A stretch of 64,000 nt of DNA, from contig NZ_KB907208.1 of assembly GCF_000381885.1 (NCBI RefSeq), positions 682,001 through 746,000 of the forward strand, written 5' to 3'. Shown one piece after another: positions 7,195 to 15,230 of this stretch. Source of the DNA: Actinomadura atramentaria DSM 43919. Lineage in GTDB: Bacteria > Actinomycetota > Actinomycetes > Streptosporangiales > Streptosporangiaceae. The notes beneath the pieces are model-generated. The model had not been told where the DNA came from and did not search any database. It worked only from the letters and a program-made list of their open reading frames with translations. Every line of letters begins with the position of its first letter. The stretch's first letter is position 1. The translations under genes were made by a program, and so were the position numbers.

Positions 7195-7968
7195 TTAGGT
7201 CTCCGCATTGCCGAAGATTGCTTCTTTCGCAGCTCGCGTCAGCATGGCCTGGGCGGCACCAGGGACTCCGATTCGATTCCAGTGGAAGATCACGTGGAGC
7301 GAGAGGATCTGGCGTAGCCCTCTGGAAAGTTCACCGCGTTCTCGTAGGTTTCGGAGTTCTCTGCCTGCTTCCTCGAATGCGGTGAGCCATTCACCACCGA
7401 TGAGGTCCGTTCGGGCCTCGCCGAGCAGGAGGCGGCGCACGCCGCCGGTGAAGGACGCCCATGCTCGCGCGCTTGGGGGTTCCTCGGCCAAGCTGGAACG
7501 CTGCTCGGCGATGCGTGCCCAGACGTCGCCTTGCTCGTTGACGTCGAGCCCTGCTGCGCGCATGAGCGCGGTGCACAGCACGAGCGAGCGTTCTTGCCGG
7601 TCGACAGGGGTGTGGGGGAGCAGGGAGAGTAGGTGGCGGCTGTCGTGGTGGAACAGCGTGTGCGCGGTGTTCATGCTGCCGGGACCGCCGAAGGCGTGGA
7701 CTTCCGGTTCGTAGACATCCGATGTCCAGGCGACCCCGGCGGTGAGGCGGGCGTGGAGCGGGTCGGCGCCGCCGTGGCCGTCGCTCTCGGCGAGCATGTA
7801 GCGGACACGCCAGCGGCCTTTGCGGATGAAGAACCACGAGCTGATAAGTCCGGAAACTTCGGCGGTGAGCATGACGTCGGCCAAGTGCTTGACGGCCTGT
7901 TGTTCGCGCTGCTCGGGGGTATGCCCGGGGTAGGCGATGTTCACCTGTGTCCAGGCTTCCTGATGCAT
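7195..7968 (-). CDS. Stand-alone thiopeptide-type (SpaB_C-like) biosynthesis protein
   Basis: The protein matches the SpaB_C / thiopeptide-type bacteriocin biosynthesis family (WFFIRKGRWRVRYML near residue 46, then FGGPGSMNTAHTLFHHDSRHLLSLL). In class I lanthipeptide and thiopeptide systems this domain removes glutamate from glutamylated Ser/Thr, giving Dha/Dhb. LanB here already carries a C-terminal copy, so this is a second, separate one, as in other FxLD-type clusters. I prefer ATG 7968 because GAAGGG lies 6 bases upstream; a GTG at 8010 would overlap lanC. It is the last gene of the cluster. Confidence 0.75.
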   Translation of the reverse strand: MHQEAWTQVNIAYPGHTPEQREQQAVKHLADVMLTAEVSGLISSWFFIRKGRWRVRYMLAESDGHGGADPLHARLTAGVAWTSDVYEPEVHAFGGPGSMNTAHTLFHHDSRHLLSLLPHTPVDRQERSLVLCTALMRAAGLDVNEQGDVWARIAEQRSSLAEEPPSARAWASFTGGVRRLLLGEARTDLIGGEWLTAFEEAGRELRNLRERGELSRGLRQILSLHVIFHWNRIGVPGAAQAMLTRAAKEAIFGNAET

Positions 7969-7982
7969 GGCGAGCCCTTCGG

Positions 7983-9062
7983 TTAACAGAGCAGGAGGCA
8001 GGGGCCCCACCGGGTCGTGGTGGAGCCGACAGCGAGTTCGGCGCCGGCCGATCCGGTGAGGAAGCCCGCGGGTTCATCGTCGCCGGGGACGGTCTTCTGG
8101 TGCAGGCGTAGCAGTGGTTTGAGGGAAATCGAACTGTGCGCGTCTTCGGCGATTCGGCGTCCGGTCGCCAGGAGGCCGGCGGTGCCATGGCACAGGCTGC
8201 GGTCGATGAGGAGGCGTGTCTGCTCTGGGTCGTTGACGCAGCCGGTGAAGGCGTCTTCGGCGGTGAACTGGCGGACGGTATCGCCGAGCGCGCGGGCGGC
8301 AAGTTGGTAGGCCCTGGCGATCCCGGGGGTTCCGTAGCACCAGGATGGGCGTCCTGGTTTGGTTGGTCCGGCTGGGCTGGAGCGGCGAAGGTCTTCAAGG
8401 GTGACGATGGGCGGCCACCATGCCGCGCCGGACGCAGTGTGATGCTGCCAGTCGTCCAACCAGCCGACGATCCGCTCGATGGCGCCGGTGTGACCATCGA
8501 CGTGGATGCCGTCGAGGTAAGCCAGGGAGAGCAGCGCGAGCGGACCAGGGATGCCGTGGGCGATGCCCTGATTTCCGTGGCCGCCGACTGGAGAGGGGCG
8601 GTCGCGGGCAGGTCCGTGGCGGCACCACCAGCCGGGCAGGCATCCGATTGGTTCGGTGAGACGCACCAGGTAGGTCAGGACGTCACGGAGCAGGGCGATG
8701 TCGCCGATTCGGCGGAGAGCGACGCCGAGCCCGGTCAGCCCGCGGATCAGGTCGTACTCGGCGTACTCGGGCTTGTTCTGGAGGTCGATGCGGCGGTGCG
8801 CGGCTTCCAGCCGGCGGCGGGTGAGCACCGCGGTCCCGGACGCTACGCTGGCTTTGGCGCGGGCTACACGCGGGTCATCGCAGGTGGCTAGGACGAACGC
8901 GAGCGCCGGAGCGCCGTAGTACAGACTGGCGCTGTCGGCGATGCTCACTCCTGCTGCGACGGCCTTCTCCAGTTCTGCGTACGCGGCGTCGCGCCTTCCG
9001 GTCTCCAGGTGGAGGAGGACTTTGCCAGCGGCTCCGTCGGCGAGTGATTGACCGGCCGTCAT
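7983..9062 (-). CDS. lanC: Lanthionine synthetase C-like cyclase (LanC)
   Basis: LanC cyclases add cysteine thiols to dehydrated Ser/Thr to close lanthionine rings. In the 359-residue product I see the glycine-rich alpha-toroid repeats and the zinc site: Cys242 in SWCYGTPG and Cys291-His292 in LCHGTAGLL. The catalytic His169 lies in GNQGIAHGIPG. The ATG at 9062 overlaps the lanB stop (ATGA), so the two are translationally coupled. The frame stays open far upstream inside lanB, but that extension is arginine-rich and is an antisense-style artefact. Confidence in the family is high. Confidence 0.9.
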   Translation of the reverse strand: MTAGQSLADGAAGKVLLHLETGRRDAAYAELEKAVAAGVSIADSASLYYGAPALAFVLATCDDPRVARAKASVASGTAVLTRRRLEAAHRRIDLQNKPEYAEYDLIRGLTGLGVALRRIGDIALLRDVLTYLVRLTEPIGCLPGWWCRHGPARDRPSPVGGHGNQGIAHGIPGPLALLSLAYLDGIHVDGHTGAIERIVGWLDDWQHHTASGAAWWPPIVTLEDLRRSSPAGPTKPGRPSWCYGTPGIARAYQLAARALGDTVRQFTAEDAFTGCVNDPEQTRLLIDRSLCHGTAGLLATGRRIAEDAHSSISLKPLLRLHQKTVPGDDEPAGFLTGSAGAELAVGSTTTRWGPCLLLC

Positions 9063-11809
9063 GCGCTTCTCCGGGCCAGATCGGTGCGCGCGACGGCGCG
9101 GGCCAGGCGAAGGCAGTGCCGTTCGGATTCGAGGCCGACGCCGATCATGCGGGCATGGTGCAGGTGCAGCAGGTCGGCTAGCACCTGGTCGGCGTCGAGG
9201 CCGTCGCGGTCGGCGAGTCTCCGGTAGGCGGCCAGCGCTTCGGCCAAGCCGTCGTCTCCGTAGGGGCGGCGGGCTACGGTGAGCTGGGCCGGGTCCAGCC
9301 GCGAGCCGCCGCGATGGGGTGCGTGGTCGACGAGCCAGCGTGCCCCATCGGTGGTGAACCCGTGGGCGATGGCGAGCATCCCGGACGCGGCGGCGGCCTG
9401 GCGGTCGGCAGCGTGAAGGTGCTTGAGGGCGGCGCGGGAATCGGCGGCGAACACCGCTTCGGCGGCGCTGAGGGTCGCGCCGGTTCCGTGGCGGGTCTCG
9501 GGTCGGTAGGTGTGCAGCGAGTAATCGGACAACACCCCCTCCTCGTGAAGTTGTTCTGCGACGAGCGCGAGGTCGCGAGTGGCGTTGGCGAACGCGGCTG
9601 GGCGTCGCAGGGGGATGCGTAGCCTCAGATGCGGTTCGGGCTCTGGGTAGCGCAGGAACCACCAGCCAGAAGGTAGGTCGCTACCGGGGAGACGGGTCAG
9701 GATGTGATCCACGTGGCCGTACAGATATGCATCAAGCCAGCGTGATTGTCCGGGCCGGTGCTGGATCGTGTTGAGGGAGCGGGCTGGTCGGAGTGGCGTC
9801 GAGCTGGGCTGTTGATGAGTGAGGGTGAGCAGGAGTTCGGCCGGTCGGTTGTCGATCCAGCCGGATGGTTCAGGCGCTTCGGTCAGGACCGCGGTCGGGT
9901 GCCGGTCGAGGTGGTTGCGTAGGACTGCCAGGTGGGCGTTGTCGTTCAGGTCCAGGCGCAGCCGGACGTCGTCGGCGCCGAGCAGCACCACGTCGGGCAG
10001 CCGGAGGTGTTCGCGGTGCGCTGACCAGTCGGCTCGCCATAGGGACCAGGGAGCGGTGCGGGCGGGAAGCTGGGACGCGGGAATGATCCACCGGGCGGGG
10101 CGCAGGATGGATCGGCCGCGCCGGACACGGGGCAGGAAAGCGAGCTTACGGGCGGCATGACCCCAGTCGAACGGCGTACACGGGGCTGTCCAGGCCGTCC
10201 AGATTTCGGCCAGAAACCGCACGAGAGGCTGCTGCAAGTGTGGGAGCCGCACGCAGTTGAGCAGTAGTGGTTCGACCGGTCGGCCAGTAGTGCGTGACAC
10301 CAGCCAAAGCCGCCGGTGGTCTGCGGCCACCGCCAGGTCATCCAACACCAACCGGGGGCTGAGGTGGAAGTCGCCTGTCGGCACGATGGGGAAGAGTTCG
10401 GGCGTGCGGGCGACCGCGGCCATCCGAACATCGAGCGGCGGCCCGGACAGTTGCACGATCTCCGCGTCGGCCATGACGGTCGGCAGTTCCGCGTAGACGC
10501 TGCGGAAGCGGGCCAGTTCGGTGGGGGTGAGCAGATACAGGAACCGGCCAGCGGCCACGCCTGCGTGCCGGGCTCCGCTGACGACCGTCAAGGTGAACGC
10601 GCCGCGATCCAGCTCGGCCAGCGTCGCTGCTGCCAGGGTGAACCGCAGCTCGGTGTGGGGAATCGGTGGTCGATCATCGTCGCCGCGCAATGCGGTGATC
10701 AACTCATTATCGAGCACCACTTCGGTTCCGCCGTCCAAAGCCGAGCGCTGAGCGAGGTCGATCAGCAGGGCGTCGCGAGCGGTGAACATGATCGGCTCAT
10801 TGCGGGTCGAACCGCGATACCCGGCAGGGAAGCCCAGAACGTTAAGGGTTTCGCGTAGTGGAACTGCTACGCCGGGCCCCCACCGCTCGATGAACGCGCG
10901 GCGGTAGGCATCCCAACCTGGTAGCGGCGGTGCCACAGCGACGAGGGCGGAGGCCGCGTTTTGCGCTTCTGCGATCACGGCAGGGGGGAGCGTCACCGAG
11001 CAGTCGAGCCGTCGGTCGACGACCGCAGGATGTTCTCCGGCGTCGGGCACGCTGACGTGGCGGGCAAGGTGATCGGCCGGGTCGGTCACGGTCATCGGCG
11101 GCCGGATCTGGGACAGCAACGCTCCTACCTGGACCAAGGCCGCAACCAGCGCTTCAACTTCGCCAAGGTCGGCGTGCAGTTTTCCAGCCGTCTTCGCAGC
11201 GAGTTCGGAGAAGGGGACGGGAGTCCGAGCTGCCTCGATCGCGACGCGCACGGGATCGGTCAACGGGAGTTCGATGTCCCATCGTCGTTCATCGTCGGCG
11301 CGTGCGCAGGGCAGCACCCAGACTCCACCCCGGACGTACCCGAGGCTATTGGTGACCACCATGACCGTGCGCAGCGCCAGCAGATCGTTCTCCGCCGCAG
11401 ACGTGTGCCTCGCGACGTCGCGCTCATCGGGCCGAGCCACGTCGTGATGCTGTTCCCCCCAACGCACGGATGCGCGTGCACCAAACAGGACCGGAGCCAC
11501 ACCAGCGAAGTGACCAAACGGCGTCGGGCGGGTCGTCCACCTCAACAGATACCGGACCGCGGCCTCCACCAGGCGCCGCAATGCGCGCGGCTTCACCGGG
11601 TCGCCGTCCAGCGCACGGGATACCTGGGCGGCCAGGCTGGGAGCGGCATGCTCGACGACCTTGGCGAACTCCGGCAACGCCCACACCGCACTCAACCACT
11701 TGAGCCACTCATCAGGCCGGTGAACAGTCAGGTCGGGCCAATCGGGCAGCGTCAGATCTCGGGGATAGGAAGCGGCTCTGAGCAAAGCCGCGTCTGCCGC
11801 GTGGAACAT
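9059..11809 (-). CDS. lanB: Class I lanthipeptide dehydratase (LanB)
   Basis: This 916-residue protein has a long N-terminal glutamylation domain (Lant_dehydr_N) and, from about residue 640, a SpaB_C-type elimination domain (SGWWFLRYPEPEPHLRLRIP). Family members use glutamyl-tRNA(Glu) to activate Ser/Thr of the precursor and then eliminate glutamate to dehydro-residues. I chose ATG 11809, preceded by GGAG at 6 bases spacing. The GTG at 11857 lies inside a strong stem-loop, with the Shine-Dalgarno directly abutting it. It is coupled to lanC by an ATGA overlap and preceded by the precursor gene. Confidence 0.9.
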   Translation of the reverse strand: MFHAADAALLRAASYPRDLTLPDWPDLTVHRPDEWLKWLSAVWALPEFAKVVEHAAPSLAAQVSRALDGDPVKPRALRRLVEAAVRYLLRWTTRPTPFGHFAGVAPVLFGARASVRWGEQHHDVARPDERDVARHTSAAENDLLALRTVMVVTNSLGYVRGGVWVLPCARADDERRWDIELPLTDPVRVAIEAARTPVPFSELAAKTAGKLHADLGEVEALVAALVQVGALLSQIRPPMTVTDPADHLARHVSVPDAGEHPAVVDRRLDCSVTLPPAVIAEAQNAASALVAVAPPLPGWDAYRRAFIERWGPGVAVPLRETLNVLGFPAGYRGSTRNEPIMFTARDALLIDLAQRSALDGGTEVVLDNELITALRGDDDRPPIPHTELRFTLAAATLAELDRGAFTLTVVSGARHAGVAAGRFLYLLTPTELARFRSVYAELPTVMADAEIVQLSGPPLDVRMAAVARTPELFPIVPTGDFHLSPRLVLDDLAVAADHRRLWLVSRTTGRPVEPLLLNCVRLPHLQQPLVRFLAEIWTAWTAPCTPFDWGHAARKLAFLPRVRRGRSILRPARWIIPASQLPARTAPWSLWRADWSAHREHLRLPDVVLLGADDVRLRLDLNDNAHLAVLRNHLDRHPTAVLTEAPEPSGWIDNRPAELLLTLTHQQPSSTPLRPARSLNTIQHRPGQSRWLDAYLYGHVDHILTRLPGSDLPSGWWFLRYPEPEPHLRLRIPLRRPAAFANATRDLALVAEQLHEEGVLSDYSLHTYRPETRHGTGATLSAAEAVFAADSRAALKHLHAADRQAAAASGMLAIAHGFTTDGARWLVDHAPHRGGSRLDPAQLTVARRPYGDDGLAEALAAYRRLADRDGLDADQVLADLLHLHHARMIGVGLESERHCLRLARAVARTDLARRSA

Positions 11810-11843
11810 CTCGTGCTCCGCGATCGAGGGGAAATGGACGCTG

Positions 11844-11884
11844 GAGCGCTGCCCCACCTCCGAGAGGGAGGCCGGACAGCGCTC
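11844..11884 (-). promoter_or_regulatory. Stem-loop between precursor gene and lanB
   Basis: GAGCGCTG (11844-11851) and CAGCGCTC (11877-11884) pair perfectly. Inside them CCTCC and GGAGG form a second 5-base stem around a small loop. It lies in the 89-base gap between the precursor stop and the lanB ATG. There is no T run, so it could be a processing site, a partial terminator, or a structure stabilising the precursor mRNA and keeping LanB levels lower. Confidence 0.6.
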
Positions 11885-11898
11885 TTGGTGTGTCGCGA

Positions 11899-12072
11899 TC
11901 AGTTGCTCGTGGTCGTGCAGGCGCTGGAACCCGTGTCACCCGAGCCGCAGTCGTCGTCGGTGCTCGTCGCGTGGGCGGACGCCACGGGGCCGACGTCGAC
12001 CAGACGAAGGTTCAGTTCACGGAGCGGGCTGGGAGCGGTGTCGCTCGCCGTCGAGTTCGTCGGGTAATCCAT
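11899..12072 (-). CDS. FxLD-type lanthipeptide precursor peptide, 57 aa
   Basis: ATG at 12072 is preceded by GAAGGGA, a good ribosome site. The peptide has a leader containing LRELNLRLVDVGP (residues 17-29), which corresponds to the FxLD-type recognition motif, here with Leu in place of Phe. The core follows from about residue 35: TSTDDDCGSGDTGSSAC and a TTTSN tail. Two cysteines (42 and 52) and many Ser/Thr fit class I dehydration and ring closure. The Asp cluster at 39-41 and Asp46 are candidate targets for the neighbouring PCMT-like enzyme. It sits between the methyltransferase and lanB genes. Confidence 0.85.
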   Translation of the reverse strand: MDYPTNSTASDTAPSPLRELNLRLVDVGPVASAHATSTDDDCGSGDTGSSACTTTSN

Positions 12073-12084
12073 GAGGGTCCCTTC

Positions 12085-13326
12085 TCACTGAGGGGTGAAG
12101 GTCAGGATCAGGCGGCTGTGCCGCTTGTCCAGGACCGCCCCGTCCGGCAGGTCGCCGTCGGGAGTGTGTGCAGGAAGGATTTGAAGTTCCGGGGGCGGGC
12201 AGCCCGCCTCCACCCACGCGCGCATGTGTTCGACCATCCGCTCAGCCGCCGCGAACGCCTCCGGGCCATGGCCGTACGCCCCGAGATCGAAACGCCGGTC
12301 AGTCCAACGGAGAGTCCGATAGGCGAGCGTGCCGTTGTGGAAGGTGGCGGAGGTTCCGTTCCTCCAGGACGGGGCCACAAGCCCAGACTCGATGGCGCTT
12401 TCCTGGGCGGTCAGGATCACGGCCTGCTCGCGCAGGCGGGTCGCGTGCCACAAGCTGAGGTCATGCAGGCGGGTACGAGGAGACAAGTCCAGTCCGGCCC
12501 ATGCCTCAGATCTCGGCTGGGTCAGAACGCCCTTGGCGGCGTCAACGTCGATCTGTTCGCCCTCATCGAGCCGAAGGTGGACACCATCGGCGATGTCGAC
12601 ATACCGCATGGTGTGGGCCCCCGCACCCTGCATGGCGACGAACCCGCACTGGCGATGGCTGTGGCTGACCAGACGATCACCAGCGCGTCGCAACGCCCAT
12701 GAACGGGTTGTTCCGAACGTTCGCAGCGGCACGACGAGGACACCACCTTCGGTGAGCTGCTCGCGCCATGCGGGCGGGATGTCCCATGCCCCGACCGTGA
12801 CGATGATCAAGTCGAAGTGGCGGTCCGGCTCGATCGCATGCTCGGCGTCCGCGCACACCACGGTCACGTCGTTGTAGCCCGCCGCCGCCAAGCAGGCTGC
12901 GGCGCGATCGGTCACATCGGCGTCGATGTCCACGGTCGTGACCGATCCTGTACGTCCGACGAGTTCACGCAGAAGCGCGGCGTTGTAGCCGCCGCTACCG
13001 ATCTCCAGGACGTCTCGGCCACCCAGACCATCGAGTGCATCGGCTGCCTGACCGAGCATCTCCGCGATCAAGAACGGCGCGGAGACCGAGCTGACGGTCT
13101 CGTCACCGCGGCGTTTGGTGATGACCGCGGTGTTCTTGTACGCCTCCTCCAGCGTCGCTTCCGGGATGAACCGGTCGCGGGGTACCGTTCGCATCGCGCG
13201 CTCGACGTCGGCTCGCATCACCAGACCCTTCGCCTTTTGATCAGCGATGGCCTTGTCGACCAGGGCATTGCGAAGCACCTCAGCTCGCTCGTCCTGGTCC
13301 GTCCGGTCGGTGGTCGTGGTGCTCAA
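12085..13326 (-). CDS. PCMT-like methyltransferase of FxLD lanthipeptide system
   Basis: The 413-residue product has an L-isoaspartate O-methyltransferase (PCMT) core: a SAPFLIAEMLG substrate loop, the SAM motif DVLEIGSGGYNAALL, and VTTVDIDADV. A C-terminal extension of about 170 residues is specific to the lanthipeptide-associated FxLD methyltransferases. Related enzymes methylate an Asp of the ring-closed peptide, which then forms aspartimide and isoaspartate. I place the start at TTG 13326 because AAGGAG lies 7 bases upstream. It is the first gene of the cluster, 12 bases before the precursor gene. Confidence 0.88.
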   Translation of the reverse strand: MSTTTTDRTDQDERAEVLRNALVDKAIADQKAKGLVMRADVERAMRTVPRDRFIPEATLEEAYKNTAVITKRRGDETVSSVSAPFLIAEMLGQAADALDGLGGRDVLEIGSGGYNAALLRELVGRTGSVTTVDIDADVTDRAAACLAAAGYNDVTVVCADAEHAIEPDRHFDLIIVTVGAWDIPPAWREQLTEGGVLVVPLRTFGTTRSWALRRAGDRLVSHSHRQCGFVAMQGAGAHTMRYVDIADGVHLRLDEGEQIDVDAAKGVLTQPRSEAWAGLDLSPRTRLHDLSLWHATRLREQAVILTAQESAIESGLVAPSWRNGTSATFHNGTLAYRTLRWTDRRFDLGAYGHGPEAFAAAERMVEHMRAWVEAGCPPPELQILPAHTPDGDLPDGAVLDKRHSRLILTFTPQ

Positions 13327-13585
13327 GCTCTCGCTCCTTGTTGGTTGATCGGTGGCGTGTCTCTGGATGAGCCTCACACCAGGCGGTCCGAGATCGAGGG
13401 AAGTTCAGGCAAAGGCTTGCTCCTCTCTGGTCTCTTGCCCTGCCGGATGGCCACGACAAGACTCCAGATCACCACGCGGCCGAAGCCGCGTTCGGCATGG
13501 GCGCCCGCTGACTCAACCGCCTCACATGGTGTTCATGTGGACAGCTTGCGGGCCTCCGGGCGGTGGCGCGCTCGACCCGGGCGCG

Positions 13586-13640
13586 CTGCGGGAAGAGAGG
13601 TTGCTACCTCCCGCAGAGGGTGGGGCGCTTGACGCGCCCC
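13586..13640. promoter_or_regulatory. Two hairpins in leader region of lanthipeptide operon
   Basis: The 416 bases between the methyltransferase start (13326) and the ATPase gene (13743) hold no gene I can support. They should contain the cluster promoter. Two perfect inverted repeats stand out: CTGCGGGA/TCCCGCAG (13586-13593 and 13609-13616), and GGGGCGC-TTGAC-GCGCCCC (13622-13640). Neither has a T run on either strand. They could be operators or leader-RNA structures. Confidence 0.45.
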
Positions 13641-13705
13641 CGCCGGACCACACGGGAACTTCAGTGGTTGGGTCTGTTCACCGCCCGGAGGAGTTCTAGG
13701 GGACA

Positions 13706-13727
13706 CCTCCCGGTCTGAGCCGGGAGG
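13706..13727 (-). terminator. Terminator hairpin after ATPase gene
   Basis: CCTCCCGG-TCTGAG-CCGGGAGG forms a perfect 8-base stem, 15 bases past the stop of the leftward ATPase gene. It probably separates that gene from the lanthipeptide operon. Confidence 0.6.
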
Positions 13728-13742
13728 CGATCTCTTGCATGG

Positions 13743-14165
13743 TCACCAGCCGTCACCACCGATGAGGCGAGCCCAGACCGTCTTTCCGCCGTCAGGGGTG
13801 GACTGGGCCCCCCAGGACACCGCCAACTCGGCTACGCCCTGTATTCGTCGCCCGTCGAGCTTTGAAGGGTCAGAGCCCTGGATCTCGGGCAACCCCGGTG
13901 CGCTGTCCCAGACGCCGATCTCCACCATCCCCGGCGTGTATCGCTCGACGCGCAGATGAATCCGGTCCGCCTTGCTGTTCAGCGCGCTCGCGACCAGTTC
14001 CGATGCGCAGTGCGAGGCCGGGCTTATCAGAGCTTTGAGGCCCCACCCCAGCAGCGCCTCCCGGACTTTCTCGCCAGCCACCGCAGGCGCGTTAGGCCCG
14101 ACGCTGAGGCTGTAGGCGTGAACGTCCTTCTGTACGTCCGGGGTGTGGTCAGAGGTTGTCGTCAC
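13743..14165 (-). CDS. RsbW/anti-sigma-like ATPase (HATPase_c_2)
   Basis: About 140 residues with an ASHCASELVASALNSKADRIHL N-box-like helix and a GVWDSAPGLPE segment, as in GHKL ATPases of the anti-sigma-factor or regulator type. In actinomycetes such small ATPases are encoded beside XRE-DUF5753 and DUF397 genes and act in developmental or secondary-metabolism regulation. It is divergent from the XRE gene at 14358 and shares its control region. Start GTG 14165 is preferred; TTG 14177 is also possible. Confidence 0.75.
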   Translation of the reverse strand: MTTTSDHTPDVQKDVHAYSLSVGPNAPAVAGEKVREALLGWGLKALISPASHCASELVASALNSKADRIHLRVERYTPGMVEIGVWDSAPGLPEIQGSDPSKLDGRRIQGVAELAVSWGAQSTPDGGKTVWARLIGGDGW

Positions 14166-14260
14166 GAGTGGTTCCAAAGGTTCGCGAGCGTCTGTTCCTT
14201 CTGGCGAGTGAGCTTTGTGTTACTCGACCCTGCCGCGCCGGCCCAGAGGCAGGCTAGAGA

Positions 14261-14313
14261 TTTGACTGTCTTTGACTCCTGCCGCGCCTCGTTGGCAGTC
14301 AAAGACCGTCAAA
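14261..14313. promoter_or_regulatory. Large inverted-repeat operator between divergent genes
   Basis: A 17-base arm at 14261-14277 starting TTTGACTGTCTTTGACT faces its near-perfect complement at 14297-14313 (one mismatch), with 19 bases between. Each arm contains two direct TTTGAC units, so there are four sites. It lies in the intergenic region shared by the ATPase and XRE-DUF5753 genes, where an autoregulatory operator would be expected. Confidence 0.65.
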
Positions 14314-14357
14314 GGAGCGGAATAACCCCAGGCCAGTACGCCAAGATTGATCACACA

Positions 14358-15230
14358 ATGCCCTCATCACTGTCGTCATCAGCGCAGGCAGCTCGCGAGC
14401 GGCTGGGCGAACAACTCCGCAAGATCCGCACTGACGCGCGGATCAACGGTGTGGAGTTCGCGCGCCGGGCCGGGTGGCGGGATTCCTCGCTCGTCAGCCG
14501 TACCGAGCGAGGGCAGCGTCCGATCACTGCTGAGACCGTGAAACTTTGGTGCCGTCTCTGCGATGTCCCCGATCAGCAGACGGCCGAACTGCTTGCAGAG
14601 CAGGCCAACGTTGCTCGCACATGGATCTCCCTGCGCGAGCACCACGAACTCGGGCTGGACGCGCGGCAGAAGGCCACGGTCGGGGACCTGCACTCGCGAG
14701 TTGTCTCCGAGCTGAGCTACCAGACGAAGCTGGTCCACGGCCTGTTGCAGACCGAGGATTACATGACCCAGGTGCTACGCGGGGTACGGCGGGATCGTCG
14801 CCTGAAACAGGACGACGTTCCGCAAGCGGTGGCCACACGCATGGCAAGACAGCGGAACCTGCACCGGCCCGGAAGCCGGTGGGCGTTCCTTCTGGAAGAG
14901 GCGGTGCTGCGGTACCAGTACTTTCCGGCGGACGTGCACCGCGCCCAACTGGATTACTTGTCCGAAGCGATGCGGTTGCCGGCGGTGTCGATCGGGATCA
15001 TACCTACCGAAGGAAGACGCCACGGCGTTCGGGTACGCGAGTCGTTCGCTATCAGCACCTTCGCAGACGGCACCCAGGTACGAGTGGAACTGCTGTCCGG
15101 GATGCTCACCCTGACCCATCCGGAAGACATCACGCTCTACCGTCGGGCATGGGACGACCTGGTCGCCCTCGCCGTCACGGGCGACACCGCCAGGGCACTG
15201 ATCAGCGCCGCCCGCGACAGCCTTGTCTAG
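14358..15230 (+). CDS. XRE-family regulator with DUF5753 domain
   Basis: The 290-residue protein has an N-terminal helix-turn-helix (GEQLRKIRTDARINGVEFARRAGW...SLVSRTERGQRP; about residues 14-60) and then the DUF5753 ligand-binding-like domain (LVHGLLQTEDYMTQVL, with PTEGRRHGV and DGTQVRVELLSG later). This is the whiJ/abaA-type regulator of actinomycetes. It is divergent from an RsbW-like ATPase gene, with a four-site inverted repeat between them, and lies beside the lanthipeptide operon. That makes it a candidate regulator of the operon. Confidence 0.9.
   Translation: MPSSLSSSAQAARERLGEQLRKIRTDARINGVEFARRAGWRDSSLVSRTERGQRPITAETVKLWCRLCDVPDQQTAELLAEQANVARTWISLREHHELGLDARQKATVGDLHSRVVSELSYQTKLVHGLLQTEDYMTQVLRGVRRDRRLKQDDVPQAVATRMARQRNLHRPGSRWAFLLEEAVLRYQYFPADVHRAQLDYLSEAMRLPAVSIGIIPTEGRRHGVRVRESFAISTFADGTQVRVELLSGMLTLTHPEDITLYRRAWDDLVALAVTGDTARALISAARDSLV

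Noticed and set aside
9063..9662. N-terminal extension of about 200 residues on the LanC frame
   Set aside because: It is arginine-rich low-complexity sequence lying entirely within lanB in another frame. The ATGA overlap at 9062 gives a normal-size LanC.
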